64,000 nt of DNA from Peptidiphaga gingivicola (GCF_001652275.1 NZ_LVZK01000001.1:868001-932000); one strand, 5' to 3'; positions 16,325-30,034 are shown, counted from the first letter of the stretch. Program-made: numbers and translations. The notes: generated by a model not told the origin, from the sequence alone.

Positions 16325-19300
16325 GTGAGCATGGCACTGTACCGACGCTACCGTCCGCAGACCTTTCAGGAGGTCATCGGCCAAGAACACGTGACGAGGC
16401 CGATCATGGCCGCGCTGCGCGCCGATCGAACGGCCCACGCGTACCTCTTCTCGGGGCCCCGCGGATGCGGCAAGACGACGTCGGCCCGCATCCTGGCCAG
16501 GTGCCTCAACTGCGCCGAAGCGCCGACGGACACGCCCTGCGGGGTCTGCGAGTCGTGCCGCGAGCTGTCGCTGGGGGGAGGGGGAAGCCTCGACGTCGTC
16601 GAAATGGACGCGGCGAGCCACGGCGGCGTCGATGACGCCCGCGAGCTCATCGAACGCGCCGCTTTCGCCCCCGCGCGCGACAGGTACAAGATCTTCATCA
16701 TCGACGAGGCGCACATGGTCTCGAATCAGGGGTTCAACGCGCTCCTCAAACTCGTGGAGGAGCCGCCGCCGCACGTCAAGTTCGTATTTGCCACGACGGA
16801 GCCCGAAAAGGTCATCGGGACGATCCGCTCGCGCACCCACCACTATCCTTTCCGGCTCGTCCCGCCGGAGACCCTTGAAAATTACATGGCGGGCATCTGC
16901 GCCGAGGAGGGAATCGAGGTCGGCGGGGGCGTGCTGCCCCTCGTCGTGCGCGCGGGCGGGGGGTCGGTGCGCGATTCGCTTTCGGTGCTCGACCAGCTCA
17001 TGGGCGGAAGCGAGGGCGGAGAGCTCGACTACGCCCATGCCATCGCCCTGCTCGGATACACCGACGGCTCCCTTTTGGACGACGCGGTCGAAGCCATAGC
17101 CGCGAGGGACGGATCGACCCTCTTCGCGGTTGTCGAGCGGGTGGTCCAATCGGGGCACGACCCGAGGCGTTTCGTCGAGGACATGCTCCAGCGGCTCCGC
17201 GACCTCATCGTCATCGCTCTGGCGGGAGAGGGGGCCGACGACGCCCTCGTCTCCGTTCCCCGCGACCAGTATCAGCGCATGGTCAACCAGGCCGAGCATC
17301 TCGGGGCGCGGGGGGCGTCCCGCTCGGCCGACCTGACGAACGAGGCGCTCAGCGGGATGGTCGGGGCTACCTCGCCGCGACTCCAGCTCGAACTCCTGTG
17401 CGCGCGCCTCCTCCTTCCCGGCCCCGAGTCGCCCGACGCTTCGGCCGCGGCGGGGAGCGAAGGAGGGCGTGCCGAGGGGCGCGCGGCCGGCTCCAGCGGC
17501 AACGGACTTGGGACGAATGCCCGCGTCGCCCAGGCAGGCGAGGGACGTCGCACCGCGGGAGCCCGTGCGGGCGGCTCTGTGGGCTCCGACGACGGAGACA
17601 GTCGCGGCGGGGGCTCCCGGGACGGAGGCCCTGGCGCGAGCCGGACCCCGCGCCCGAAGGGAGGCGGCGAGGCGGACAGACACGCGGGTGCGCGATTCGA
17701 CGGCGACGCCGATGAAGCCCGGAGGCCCGCGGGTCCGCCGGCTCGGCCGGCTTCAGCCCAGCGGCAGCCGACGCCGCAGCGCGGGGGATCGGGGCCGTTC
17801 TCCGGCCGCGGAATCTCGCCGACGTGGGCGGCGGGCGCTGACGACGGCCCGGACGAGCCGACGCGCTCGCGGGCTCCGCAACGCGACGAACCGCGCGCAG
17901 CGGGCCGGAACGGTTCCGCGGCTGCGAACAAACCTGCGGCCGCGGCTGAGGCGGCCGCGGGCGGGAACGAAGCGACTGCGCAAGAAAGAAAGACGGGAGC
18001 GGAAAGCGGCGTCCCGCCCGTGCGCGAGAGCGCCGACGCCTCACGCGAGGGCGTGCAATCTGCGAGCGGCGACGCGGCGATCGTCCGTCAGCGCTGGGCC
18101 GAGGTTGCGGCCGCCGTCGCCCGGTCGTCGAAATCGACGGCCGCTCTCATCGACGAACGCAACGCGATGGTCGCCGGAATCCGAGACGGGGTGCTCGGGC
18201 TCCAGTTCCGCACGGCGGGGCTCGCCACGACCTTCAACGATCGCGATCATGCGCGCCGCGTGGCTTCGGCCCTCCACGACGTTCTGGGGTTGAACCTGCG
18301 AGTACGCGGCCTCGTGGGCGGTGATGCAGCCCCAAAAGCGCCTCCCGCCCGTAGCCGGGCGGGGCGACCGGAACAGGCCCGCCGTCCAGCGCCCCAAGCC
18401 CCGCCGCCGCAGCCCGCAGCACCGCATGCCCCGTCGCCGCAGTCTGCGCCGCAGGCCCTTCCTCAGCCGGCGTCCGCGGTTCCGCAAAGTCAGCCCCGGT
18501 CCGAGCCGGACGAACCGCCGGAACCGGAGACTCCGGCTTTCTCGGAGACGCGGAGTCCGGACGGCCAAACGGATCGGAAAACGCGGAAACCGGCGCCGCG
18601 AGCGGCGGAAACGGAACGGGGCGCTGAAAAGGCGCAGCCGAGCGAAGGCGAGTGGCGGCCCTCGCCGGACATGGAGGAGCGCGGCCTGGTTCTCTCTTCC
18701 GATCGAGTCGAGATTCCCGAAGGCCCTCGGCCGACCAGAGATCAGCTTGCGTCCGCGCTCCGAGAGCTTGAGTCCGAGCAGGCGGCACGCACTTCCGGGC
18801 GTCCGGCGGACGCCTCGAGCCATGAAGGCCACGAGTCTTCGTCTGGCGGCAAAGCGTCGGCGTCCGAGGAAGGCACGCCCGGGTCGCCCATGCCCGAAGC
18901 GGCGTCGGATCCGCACGCAGACGAAGAGATCCCAGGTCCAGACACGCCTGACGCGCGAGCGCTCCGGCCAGAAAACCCCGAAGGCGGGGCCGGGGACGAC
19001 GCCGATGTTGCGTCCACGCCGCACGGCCGGCCTGCCCCTCCGGCGCACCCCAAAACCGCTCCAACCGCGTACCGAGGGTCTGGCTCGACGGCGACCGGCG
19101 AACCTGTCCCCGCGGCGCGCGCCGAGCTCGACCCAGTGGCGCGCGCCGACCCCGCCCCTCCGGCGCGCGCCAAAACCTTCCGGGGAAGCGACGACTTCGG
19201 AGGCCTGCCCGAGCCGGTCGAGCTCGACGACGAACCGGACCCGTATTTCCCCGTTCCCGAGCCGCAGTTCTTCGGCGGCGCCGCTGCGGCCGACGTTCGA

Positions 19301-19957
19301 GGGAGCGACGACCCGGCCGGAGTTCTCGCTCAATTGCTCGACGGCGATGTCCGCGACGTCAAGAAGGCAGCGCCCGCTTCGGGCGCTGCCTCCCCGCCTG
19401 GATCGGTTTCGTCTTCCGCCGACGCAGCCTCCTCGGCGTCCAGCGCAGCCTCGTCTGCGGGAGGCTCCTCTCCGTCGTCGTCTGGTTCGAGTTCGTCGCC
19501 GTCTGGTCCGAGTCCATCGCCGTCCGGTCCGAGTCCATCGCCGCCTGGTCCGGGCTCGTCCCAGGCTGGCGCCGCCTCGCCGTCCGAATTCGACGACGTT
19601 CCCTTCTACGAGCAGCGCATGCCGACGCCGCAGCGCCCGCGAAGCGCCGAGGAGCAGGCGGGATCGGGCGAACGCGCGAGACGTCCAGAGCAGCGCATGC
19701 CCGTTCCGCAGCGTCCTCGAAGCGGCGGAGCCGCGCCGCGCGGGGCGGCGTCAATCTCGGAACGGATCATGGCCGCGCACGGGCAAGGGCGGCAGAAACC
19801 GCGAGTCGAAAGCGCCGCGGTCGACGACGGCGAAAGCGACGTCAGCCAGTCCGACCCCACGATCTCCCAATCGAAGCTGGTCGGCCTCGACGTCGTCCTC
19901 TCGACGTTCGACGGCACGATCATCGAAGAAATAGCCCGCACTGACGGAGGGAACTGA
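16325..19957 (+). CDS. dnaX: DNA polymerase III subunit gamma/tau
   Basis: Clamp-loader ATPase of the replisome, 1210 residues. The AAA+ domain (about 1-220) has Walker [11 protein letters not shown], a four-Cys zinc module (CLNC, CGVC, C), the Walker B IIDEAHM and sensor 1 TTEPEKV. Domain III-like segments run to about residue 365. A long Ala/Pro/Ser/Glu-rich linker follows, then a second structured part ([19 protein letters not shown], about 587-665), a second disordered stretch of about 480 residues, and the tail signature [11 protein letters not shown]. The total is about twice the usual length. GTG 16325 is chosen because TAGACT (16313-16318) lies 6 nt upstream; ATG 16331 is an alternative. 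The stop overlaps the recR start (ATGA). Confidence 0.95.
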   Translation: MSMALYRRYRPQTFQEVIGQEHVTRPIMAALRADRTAHAYLFSGPRGCGKTTSARILARCLNCAEAPTDTPCGVCESCRELSLGGGGSLDVVEMDAASHGGVDDARELIERAAFAPARDRYKIFIIDEAHMVSNQGFNALLKLVEEPPPHVKFVFATTEPEKVIGTIRSRTHHYPFRLVPPETLENYMAGICAEEGIEVGGGVLPLVVRAGGGSVRDSLSVLDQLMGGSEGGELDYAHAIALLGYTDGSLLDDAVEAIAARDGSTLFAVVERVVQSGHDPRRFVEDMLQRLRDLIVIALAGEGADDALVSVPRDQYQRMVNQAEHLGARGASRSADLTNEALSGMVGATSPRLQLELLCARLLLPGPESPDASAAAGSEGGRAEGRAAGSSGNGLGTNARVAQAGEGRRTAGARAGGSVGSDDGDSRGGGSRDGGPGASRTPRPKGGGEADRHAGARFDGDADEARRPAGPPARPASAQRQPTPQRGGSGPFSGRGISPTWAAGADDGPDEPTRSRAPQRDEPRAAGRNGSAAANKPAAAAEAAAGGNEATAQERKTGAESGVPPVRESADASREGVQSASGDAAIVRQRWAEVAAAVARSSKSTAALIDERNAMVAGIRDGVLGLQFRTAGLATTFNDRDHARRVASALHDVLGLNLRVRGLVGGDAAPKAPPARSRAGRPEQARRPAPQAPPPQPAAPHAPSPQSAPQALPQPASAVPQSQPRSEPDEPPEPETPAFSETRSPDGQTDRKTRKPAPRAAETERGAEKAQPSEGEWRPSPDMEERGLVLSSDRVEIPEGPRPTRDQLASALRELESEQAARTSGRPADASSHEGHESSSGGKASASEEGTPGSPMPEAASDPHADEEIPGPDTPDARALRPENPEGGAGDDADVASTPHGRPAPPAHPKTAPTAYRGSGSTATGEPVPAARAELDPVARADPAPPARAKTFRGSDDFGGLPEPVELDDEPDPYFPVPEPQFFGGAAAADVRGSDDPAGVLAQLLDGDVRDVKKAAPASGAASPPGSVSSSADAASSASSAASSAGGSSPSSSGSSSSPSGPSPSPSGPSPSPPGPGSSQAGAASPSEFDDVPFYEQRMPTPQRPRSAEEQAGSGERARRPEQRMPVPQRPRSGGAAPRGAASISERIMAAHGQGRQKPRVESAAVDDGESDVSQSDPTISQSKLVGLDVVLSTFDGTIIEEIARTDGGN

Positions 19958-20853
19958 TGGCTGGAGTGTACGACGGCGCCGTTCAGGAGCTCATCGACGA
20001 ACTGGGTCGATTGCCCGGCGTCGGGCCGAAGAGCGCACAGCGCATAGCCTTCCACGTCTTGGCCGAGGACCCTGAGGAGGTCAAAGCCCTGGCCTCCGCG
20101 CTGCTGCGCGTGAAGGAGAAGGTGCGGTTCTGCGAAATATGCGGAAACGTCACGGAGGCCGAAGTGTGCTCGATCTGCACCGACCCGCGCCGAATGGACT
20201 CGGTCATATGCGTGGTCGAAGAGTCGAAAGACATCGTCGCCATCGAGAGAACCCGCGAATACCGCGGGCGCTACCACGTGCTCGGCGGATCGATCAATCC
20301 AATCCAAGGGGTGGGGCCGGACGACCTGCGCATCCGCGAACTCATCTCGCGGCTGAGCGACGGCGCCGTCGCCGAAGTCATCATCGCCACCGACCCCAAC
20401 ATCGAGGGCGAGGCGACGGCCGCGTATCTCATCCGCATCCTTTCGTCGATCGGAGTGGCCGTCTCCAGACTCGCCTCCGGCCTGCCCGTGGGCGGAGACC
20501 TAGAATACGCCGACGAGATCACGCTCTCCCGAGCCTTCGAAGGAAGACAGCGGATCCTCGCCCAGGCCACGCCCGGAGCGCCGGATTCGACGTCGGCACA
20601 GGGCTCGTCGATGGCACAGGGCTCGTCAATGGCGCAGGACTCTCCGACGGCACAGGGCTCGTCAATGGCACAGGACTCCCTGTCGGCACAGAGCTCCCCG
20701 ACGGCGCGGGGCTCGTCGTCGGCCCAGGCCTCGCACGGCAGCCCCACCGCGGACGCCGGTCCGGCGTCAGGCTTGGCCTCGCCTGCGGAAGCTGCGCCCG
20801 CTCCGACGTCGCCCGCTGAAGCGGGGCCCGGCCCGGCGTCGCCGGGGCATTAA
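19957..20853 (+). CDS. recR: Recombination protein RecR with a repeat-built C-terminal extension
   Basis: Acts with RecF/RecO to load RecA. The first ~200 residues are standard: helix-hairpin-helix ([20 protein letters not shown]), a C4 zinc finger (CEIC ... CSIC) and a Toprim domain ([22 protein letters not shown]). Conserved RecR ends near [12 protein letters not shown]. About 85 more residues follow, made of eight hexapeptides ([12 protein letters not shown] type, residues 212-259) and then Ala/Pro/Ser-rich sequence. RecR is normally near 200 residues, so this tail is unusual. Coupled to dnaX by ATGA overlap, a standard dnaX-recR pair. Confidence 0.93.
   Translation: MAGVYDGAVQELIDELGRLPGVGPKSAQRIAFHVLAEDPEEVKALASALLRVKEKVRFCEICGNVTEAEVCSICTDPRRMDSVICVVEESKDIVAIERTREYRGRYHVLGGSINPIQGVGPDDLRIRELISRLSDGAVAEVIIATDPNIEGEATAAYLIRILSSIGVAVSRLASGLPVGGDLEYADEITLSRAFEGRQRILAQATPGAPDSTSAQGSSMAQGSSMAQDSPTAQGSSMAQDSLSAQSSPTARGSSSAQASHGSPTADAGPASGLASPAEAAPAPTSPAEAGPGPASPGH
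20590..20733 (+). repeat. 18-bp coding minisatellite in recR (8 units)
   Basis: Eight in-frame 18-bp units encode [42 protein letters not shown] and SSAQAS. Units 2, 3 and 5 are close copies, which implies recent slippage. Confidence 0.9.
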
Positions 20854-20996
20854 ACGGCGCGCCCCCAGGGGACGAAAGGCGCGAAGGCACCGAGACGAAG
20901 GCAATAGTGTGACGAATGCCCGCGTTCAAATTTGAGAATCCGTAGCAGGCCCGCGGCTGCGCGCAGCTAACATAACGGAGACTGAAGGAGTAACAC

Positions 20997-23305
<2,309 letters not shown>

Positions 23306-23508
23306 CCGCGGGCCGGTTCGCCGGGCCCGGCTGGCTTCGGCTCGCCTGGCAAGGCCGAAGGGCCTCCGATCCGAGTCGGAGGAGCTCGCTCGCCGGCCGA
23401 TGGCTCTTCGACCGGTGGTCGCCCGCGCTCTTCGAATTGGGGAGGCCGGTCGCATAAAGCGGCCAACTGCAGAGAACCTCCGGTCGCATAAGGCTGCCAG
23501 TTGCTTAA

Positions 23509-23549
23509 AGCGGGGGCGGGACCGCCTTTTAGGCCGTCCCGCCCCCGCT
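23509..23549. terminator. Strong GC-rich bidirectional terminator between asd and the DUF4032 gene
   Basis: AGCGGGGGCGGGAC (23509-23522) pairs perfectly with GTCCCGCCCCCGCT (23536-23549) across a 13-nt loop that itself pairs (GCC/GGC). It lies between two converging genes. A direct repeat of CCGGTCGCATAA precedes it (about 23446 and 23480). Confidence 0.75.
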
Positions 23550-23596
23550 GCGTTCAACCGCTCGGCCAGAGCATCTGCTCGGCCGGGCAACGCGGT

Positions 23597-25060
23597 TTAC
23601 GAGTCGTACTTGTCTTCGTCGAATTCGTCGTCGAACTCATCCTCGTCGCCCGATTCCACGGAGGGAGCGCTGTCTCCCGTGATGGGGCTGTCGCCGGTGA
23701 TCGGGCTGTCGCCGGTGATGGGGCTGGCGCTGGTGATCGGCGTCGCCCCGCTGACCACGATGTAGGAGCGCTCGTCGCGTTGGTGGCGCAAGACGTTGTC
23801 GATGAAGCTCGCAATCGCCTCGTCCATGGGGATGTCGCGGCCCGCCTGCTCCGAGATGTACCAACGGTGGTCGAGGAACTGATGGAACAGCTCGGCCGGC
23901 TCGAGCTTGCCCTTGAGCTCGCGCGGCACCGCGTCGATCATCGGCTCGAACACGTTCGTCATCCAGTCGTGCGCGGCGATCGGAAGCGACACGCTCTTGT
24001 TCGCCGCCACACGGTACTGCTCGATGTCCTGAATGAGCCGCCTCGCCTGGTTCTCCTGAACGTCCATGCCGGTCAGGCGGATGATCTTGCGCGAAAAGTG
24101 CCCCGCGTCCACCACCTTCGGCTGGATTCGAATCCTCCGGCCGTCCTCGTCGGCGACGATTTGAAGCTCGTCGACGTCGAAGCCCAGCTCGTTCAAGCGC
24201 TTGACGTGCTCGTTCACCCGCCACTTTTCGTCCGTGAAGAACGTGGTCTCTCCGGTGAGCGCGTCCCACAGGGTCGTGTACTGCGCGACCAGCCGGTTCC
24301 CGATGTCGATCGTGTCGTAATCCTCGGAAAGGTGGCCCGCCGCCTGCAGATCCATGAGCTCGCCGATGATGTTCGTGCGTGCCACGTCAATGTCGTACAG
24401 CCGCTTGCCCTGGGTGATCCCGTCGTAGACCTCGCCCGTTTCGGCGTCGACGAGGTACGCGGCGAATTCCCCGGCGTCGCGCCGGAAGAGCGCATTGGAA
24501 AGGGAAACGTCGCCCCAGAAGAATCCGAGGAGGTGAAGCCGCACGAGCAGAACCGAAAGGGCCCGGATGAGCCTGTCGACCGTCTCCGGACGCTGATACT
24601 GGCCGAACAAAGCGCGGTAGGGAAGCGAGTACGGCAGATGCTCCGAAACGAAGGCCGAATTGAGCGGGCGGCCCGAACGGGTCGTCCTCCCGGTGATGAC
24701 GGCTACCGGCTCGACGCAGGGCGCGTCAAGCCGCTGAAGCATGCGCAGCATCTGGTACTCGTGATGAGCCGCCGAATCGCCGATCTCCTTGATGGCCAGA
24801 ATGCGCCCGTCCAGGTGGACGAATCGCACGACGTGGCGGGAAATTCCCTGAGGAAGCGCAGCCACGATGCTGTCCGGCCATCGGCTCAACGGCTTGTCCC
24901 AAGGAAGGTCGAGGAGGGCCGCATCAGGCTTGGCCGCGGTGATCCGCAGCGAGGAGCTCACCGGCCTCGCTTTCTTTGAGGCCTTCGAGCGTCTCGTCGA
25001 CTTTGACGATACCCGTTCCTTCTTTGGAACCGGTTTGAGTTGTTGAATTGAATTGTCCAT
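23597..25060 (-). CDS. DUF4032 family protein with kinase-like fold
   Basis: 487 residues of an actinobacterial family with a lipopolysaccharide-kinase/InaA-like core. Kinase-like landmarks: ILAIKEIGD (Lys), the LLRLHLLGFFWGDVSLSN catalytic-loop equivalent (GDVSLSN in place of HRDLKPxN), and AAYLVDAETGEV (DFG-like position). The C-terminal half (EKWRVNEHVKRL, IEQYRVAANK, DHRWYISEQAG) is the DUF4032 part. The end is repeat-built: SPITGD repeated about three to four times, then an acidic tail (DEDEFDDEFDED). The first ~35 residues are Lys/Ser/Arg-rich. No function is established for the family. The start is not supported by a ribosome site. Confidence 0.82.
   Translation of the reverse strand: MDNSIQQLKPVPKKERVSSKSTRRSKASKKARPVSSSLRITAAKPDAALLDLPWDKPLSRWPDSIVAALPQGISRHVVRFVHLDGRILAIKEIGDSAAHHEYQMLRMLQRLDAPCVEPVAVITGRTTRSGRPLNSAFVSEHLPYSLPYRALFGQYQRPETVDRLIRALSVLLVRLHLLGFFWGDVSLSNALFRRDAGEFAAYLVDAETGEVYDGITQGKRLYDIDVARTNIIGELMDLQAAGHLSEDYDTIDIGNRLVAQYTTLWDALTGETTFFTDEKWRVNEHVKRLNELGFDVDELQIVADEDGRRIRIQPKVVDAGHFSRKIIRLTGMDVQENQARRLIQDIEQYRVAANKSVSLPIAAHDWMTNVFEPMIDAVPRELKGKLEPAELFHQFLDHRWYISEQAGRDIPMDEAIASFIDNVLRHQRDERSYIVVSGATPITSASPITGDSPITGDSPITGDSAPSVESGDEDEFDDEFDEDKYDS
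23671..23745 (-). repeat. 18-bp coding repeat (SPITGD) in the DUF4032 gene
   Basis: About four units of CCCGTGATGGGGCTGTCG-type DNA, in frame, encode TPITSA then SPITGD three times. Limits are approximate. Confidence 0.85.
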
Positions 25061-25191
25061 GATATTTGCGCGTATTGGTTATATTTTACGTGATCTCCTC
25101 GTCTGTTGAGGTGCCTCTATGTAAATATGGGGTACGCCCAACGGGCGAGAAGACGTCTTCTCTCCTTCCGCGGCCCTGCCTCGAAACGGCA

Positions 25192-25225
25192 AAGGCCGGG
25201 GCGTGTTCTTCCATGCCCCGGCCTC
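25192..25225 (-). terminator. Terminator of the sugar-importer ATPase gene
   Basis: AGGCCGGGGC and GCCCCGGCCT form a 10-bp stem with a 12-nt loop; read on the minus strand it is followed by TTTGCC. It lies directly after the stop of the gene ending at 25234. Confidence 0.75.
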
Positions 25226-25233
25226 GAACGCCA

Positions 25234-26388
<1,155 letters not shown>

Positions 26389-26653
26389 ATTCAAATGGTC
26401 CCTTCACCGGCAGGAACGTGCCGGACGGTCCGAGTGAAGAGTGCCAAAGTGTCGACTCTGACACGGATGCTTAAAACACCCGTGAAAATTATTACACAGA
26501 AATGCGCCGAGCGTGCCGCTTTTTGGGGAGGCATGTGCAGAAGAACGCAGAATCGCGGAATCCCAACGCAAATCTGCCTTTTGGCGATTCGTGCACAGCA
26601 TGCTCAGGGAGCGTAACGAGCGCGCAGGGGGCGTCCTTCGATAGCGTAGAGGC

Positions 26654-29017
26654 GTGCGTAGGCAGATGAACATCGGCGGATACAGGCTTATCAAGCGAAT
26701 CGGCGCGGGCGGCATGTCCACCGTCTTCGAGGCGGAGGATGGCGCCGGGGTCCGTGTCGCCCTCAAACTATTGCATCCGGCCCTGGTGGTGGACCACTCG
26801 GGAAGGGAGCGCCTTCGCCGGGAAGTCGCGATGCTCCAGAAGGTGCGCGGCCGCTACGTCGCCGAAGTCCTGGACGCCGAGACCGACTCCGACGAAGCTT
26901 TTATTGTGACGGAACTCATAGATGGGCCGACGTTGGAGCAAGACGTCGTCGATTCGGGAGTGTTCGAAGGGGAGGACTTGGTCGAACTCGCCGAGCATCT
27001 CCGCCAGGCGGTCGAGGCGATCCACGAGGCGGGGGTCCTCCACCGAGACCTCAAGCCGTCCAACGTCATGCTGGGCCCGGACGGGCCCGTGCTCATCGAT
27101 TTCGGAATCGCGCAGGTCGATGAGGATTCGCGGCTGACCGTTCCCGGCTCGGTTGCGCACACGCCCGGGTACTGCGATCCGCGCGTCATCAACGGCGCCA
27201 ACCCGGATGAAAGCGCGGACTGGTGGGCATTGGCCGCCGTCCTCGCCTTCGCAGCTACGGGTCGGGCGCCCTTCGGCAAGGGCAATCCGCAGGCGATCAT
27301 GCGAAGGGTTTTCGAGGGGGTGCCGGACATCGTCGGCATTCAGGGCCCGGTGGCTGCCGCTTTCGTGCGCGCTCTCGCGCCGGACATCGAGGATCGGATC
27401 GGGATCGACGAGCTCGTCGAGGTTCTCAAGACCGGCCGGTTCGACGACGACTCTTCCGCGCCGCACGCAGCCTTCGCCGGCATCGCCGGCGTGATGGGGG
27501 GAGTCGGAAGCCTCGCCGCCGCGGACTCCGCAATGGGGGAGGGAGACACCTTCGAGCCACTCGTCACGGGCGAGACCGCCGCGCGAGGCGTCGGCGACAC
27601 CGCTTCGCGGAACGCTCCGGGAGCGACGCCGCAGGGCGCCACCGAGGTGCTTGGCCAGCATCCGGGGAGGCCCGACGGCGCCGCCGAGGCGCTTCGAGCT
27701 TCCGGCGCTTTCGGGAACGACGCCGGGTCCGAGGAATACGGCGACGCAGACTATGGCGCCCGGCGGAGCGACGACGCCCGCGGGTGGGACGAGGGCCCGG
27801 AAACCGCTCTGCGGATGCGGCGAGCTCAGCTGGGAGGGCAGGCAACGGAAGTCCTCGGAGCGCCAGGACCCGGCGGGGGGCGGACTGAGATTCTTCCGGC
27901 CGGCGGCGAATCCGGCGGAGGGCGGACCGAAATTCTTCCCGCCGGGGGGTTCGGCGTCGGCGAGTCCGGCGGAGGGCGGACTGAAATTCTTCCTGCCGGG
28001 GGGTTCGGCGTCGGCGAGTCCGGCGGAGGGCGGACCGAGGTTCTTCCTGCCGGGGGCGAGTCCGGCGGAGGGCGGACTGAGATTCTTCCTGCCGGGGGGT
28101 TCGGCGTCGGCGAGTCCGGCGGAGGCCGGACCGAAATCCTTCCCGCCGGGGGGTTCGGCGTCGGCGACGATGTTCGGTCCGGCTCCCGAGCCACGCCGCC
28201 GACCGAGGTCATCTCGGCTGAACCCCCGATGGCGGCCCCGCCGCCCCAGATGCCGCCGTCGGTCCCCGTCGCGCCGCTTCCCGAAGAGCTAGGGAGCCGC
28301 AGGAATCTCGGCCAAGAGTTTGGGCAGGCGCAAGCCAGGCTTCCACCCTCGCAGCCGCAGCCTCCCGGCTCCCTCAATCCGCCGATGTGGAATGAGTTCA
28401 TTGGCGGGCAGGCGCCCGGCGCGCCGGGCGAAACCCCGGAATGGATGCGTCCGTTGCCAACCGTCCGCCTCATCGTGTTCCTCGGAGCCCTCGCGATTCT
28501 CTCCTTCGCCGTGCGATTCCCGATATCGGGGATAAGCGCATATGCCTTTGCGGCGTTCGCGCTCGCGATGATCGGATCGTCTTACCGGAGCCTCAACGCC
28601 CGACGCCGAGCCCGCGGCGGCAAGTTCTCGGGCGAGAAATGGGGCGTGGCGCTGAGGCTGCCCGGCGTATTCCTGAAGACCGTCTTCGAGCAGGCGGTGT
28701 GCGTCGGCATCGGCGTCGCCCTAGGCGGGGCTGCGCTGTGGGGCTTGAGCCTCGCGGTTCCCTCGGAGCCCCGTCTCGGCACTTTTGCCGCCGTCGTCAT
28801 AGCGATGACGGTCGCGTGGTTCAACGGCCTCAACGCCCCCGCGAGGCTCGGCGCCCGCAGCCTCATGGCCGCGATTGCCCCGGTCAGGTCGTACAAGTAC
28901 TTCTGGGGTGTGGTCCTCGTCGCTCTCACTGCACTCGGCGTCCTCTACTCCTCCGCTCGGCAGTATCCCGATTGGACGCCGCTCGACGGCACGCCCTCCT
29001 TCATCAAGACGGAGTAG
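26654..29017 (+). CDS. Membrane Ser/Thr protein kinase with a Thr-Glu-Ile-Leu repeat linker
   Basis: 787 residues. The kinase domain covers about residues 8-265: P-loop IGAGGMSTVFEA, catalytic Lys in VALKLLH (about 38), HRDLKPSN, and DFGIAQVD. Next comes a disordered linker (270-600) with a block of repeats, RTEILPAGG with GESGGG or GFGVGESGGG spacers, six copies between 410 and 503, plus outlying TEVLG/TEVIS copies. The C-terminal ~180 residues contain about four membrane helices (about 605-645, 680-710, 715-735, 755-775). No PASTA or other extracellular sensor is seen. GTG 26654 has TAGCGT (26642-26647) 6 nt upstream, supporting a leaderless start; ATG 26666 is an alternative. Confidence 0.92.
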   Translation: MRRQMNIGGYRLIKRIGAGGMSTVFEAEDGAGVRVALKLLHPALVVDHSGRERLRREVAMLQKVRGRYVAEVLDAETDSDEAFIVTELIDGPTLEQDVVDSGVFEGEDLVELAEHLRQAVEAIHEAGVLHRDLKPSNVMLGPDGPVLIDFGIAQVDEDSRLTVPGSVAHTPGYCDPRVINGANPDESADWWALAAVLAFAATGRAPFGKGNPQAIMRRVFEGVPDIVGIQGPVAAAFVRALAPDIEDRIGIDELVEVLKTGRFDDDSSAPHAAFAGIAGVMGGVGSLAAADSAMGEGDTFEPLVTGETAARGVGDTASRNAPGATPQGATEVLGQHPGRPDGAAEALRASGAFGNDAGSEEYGDADYGARRSDDARGWDEGPETALRMRRAQLGGQATEVLGAPGPGGGRTEILPAGGESGGGRTEILPAGGFGVGESGGGRTEILPAGGFGVGESGGGRTEVLPAGGESGGGRTEILPAGGFGVGESGGGRTEILPAGGFGVGDDVRSGSRATPPTEVISAEPPMAAPPPQMPPSVPVAPLPEELGSRRNLGQEFGQAQARLPPSQPQPPGSLNPPMWNEFIGGQAPGAPGETPEWMRPLPTVRLIVFLGALAILSFAVRFPISGISAYAFAAFALAMIGSSYRSLNARRRARGGKFSGEKWGVALRLPGVFLKTVFEQAVCVGIGVALGGAALWGLSLAVPSEPRLGTFAAVVIAMTVAWFNGLNAPARLGARSLMAAIAPVRSYKYFWGVVLVALTALGVLYSSARQYPDWTPLDGTPSFIKTE
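27881..28166 (+). repeat. 42/54-bp coding repeat in the kinase linker
   Basis: Units begin at 27881, 27923, 27977, 28031, 28073 and 28127. Two unit sizes alternate: 42 bp (RTEILPAGGESGGG) and 54 bp (the same with GFGV inserted). Near-identical DNA suggests recent expansion. Confidence 0.93.
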
Positions 29018-29146
29018 CGCGGCTGAGAGGCGGAGCGGCCCGGTTGGGCGGGGGCTGTCTTCGGCGGCCCCCGCGAGCGAACGGTGACAGAACGATCACG
29101 AGGGCTTACTAGTTTCTCCACAGCATGCTCGCCTACAATCGTGCGC

Positions 29147-30034
29147 ATGGCTTCACGAAACACCCCGGGGATGAATTCGCCCTATCTGACGAAGCAGCAG
29201 AGGCAGCAGCAGGCCCGCGAGAAAGCCCGCCTTCTCCAGCAGGCGGAGGCAAAACGCGCCAGGCGCACGCGCTTGTTTGTGGCGTTGGGCAGCTCCTTTG
29301 CTGTCATCCTCGTCGTCGCGGCCGTCGCCTTCGTCATCTGGAACGGCACGAAGAAGGAGGAGGTGAAGCCGGAGGCAAGTCCGAGCGCGAACGTTTCGGC
29401 CGACGGCGTCATCTCCGTCGGGAAGGGCTCTTCCGAAGGCACAACTCGGGCGGGTGCGAAGAACGCCGACAAACCGAGGGTTCGCATCTATTCCGACTAC
29501 GCGTGCACCCACTGCAACGACCTCGAGAAGGAATACGGCAACAAGCTTGTGAACCTCGCTGGCAAAGGCGAGATCACCCTTGAGATCGTTCCCCTGTCGG
29601 TCCTCCAGCAAAAGTTCTCGGACGTAGCCAGCCAGGCCGACTATTACATCGCCGAAAAGGCTCCGCAATACTACGCCGCTTTCCACACGAAGTACTTCGC
29701 CGACGTCTCCGCCCCGATCTTCGCGCGGAAGAAGGGCATTCCCTCGGAGTCGCAGCATAAGAAGGTCGCGCTTGACGTCGCAAAGAAAGTCGGTGTGCCC
29801 GACAACGTGCTCAAAGGCCTCAACAGTGCCCTGAGCGAGAATCGCTACGCTTCGTTCCTCCAACATGCGGCCAAGAAGTTCGCCGACGCCGGGCACCAAG
29901 GCACCCCGACCGTCACGATCAACGGCAAGAGGCTCGAAGACTGGACCGAGGGCAAGCTGCTGACCGAACTTGAAAAAGTCGCCGGGCACAAGCTCGAGGC
30001 CTCCGACGCCGAACCGGCGACGCCGAAGGGCTGA
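29147..30034 (+). CDS. DsbA-like thioredoxin-fold membrane protein
   Basis: Probably oxidises or isomerises disulfides of exported proteins. The N-terminus is Gln/Arg/Lys-rich (KQQRQQQAREKARLLQQ); one membrane helix (about residues 45-65) follows, and the rest is outside. The thioredoxin domain has the active site CTHC within YSDYACTHCNDLEKEYG, and the cis-Pro region QGTPTVTING later. The frame is open to 29084, but ATG 29147 lies 7 nt after TACAAT (29134-29139), a good -10 for a leaderless message. Length 295 residues. It sits between the kinase gene and tRNA-Thr. Confidence 0.88.
   Translation: MASRNTPGMNSPYLTKQQRQQQAREKARLLQQAEAKRARRTRLFVALGSSFAVILVVAAVAFVIWNGTKKEEVKPEASPSANVSADGVISVGKGSSEGTTRAGAKNADKPRVRIYSDYACTHCNDLEKEYGNKLVNLAGKGEITLEIVPLSVLQQKFSDVASQADYYIAEKAPQYYAAFHTKYFADVSAPIFARKKGIPSESQHKKVALDVAKKVGVPDNVLKGLNSALSENRYASFLQHAAKKFADAGHQGTPTVTINGKRLEDWTEGKLLTELEKVAGHKLEASDAEPATPKG

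Noticed and set aside
14741-17683. Single 980-codon open frame on the minus strand
   Set aside because: Only the part after ATG 16105 (signal peptide, lipobox, ribosome site) looks like a protein; the upstream 520 codons lie opposite dnaX and are Arg/Gly/Val shadow sequence.
16325-19957. Programmed frameshift producing a short gamma subunit
   Set aside because: No A-rich slippery sequence was seen in the linker.
27881-28166. CRISPR or noncoding repeat
   Set aside because: The units are in frame within the kinase gene and keep its protein pattern.
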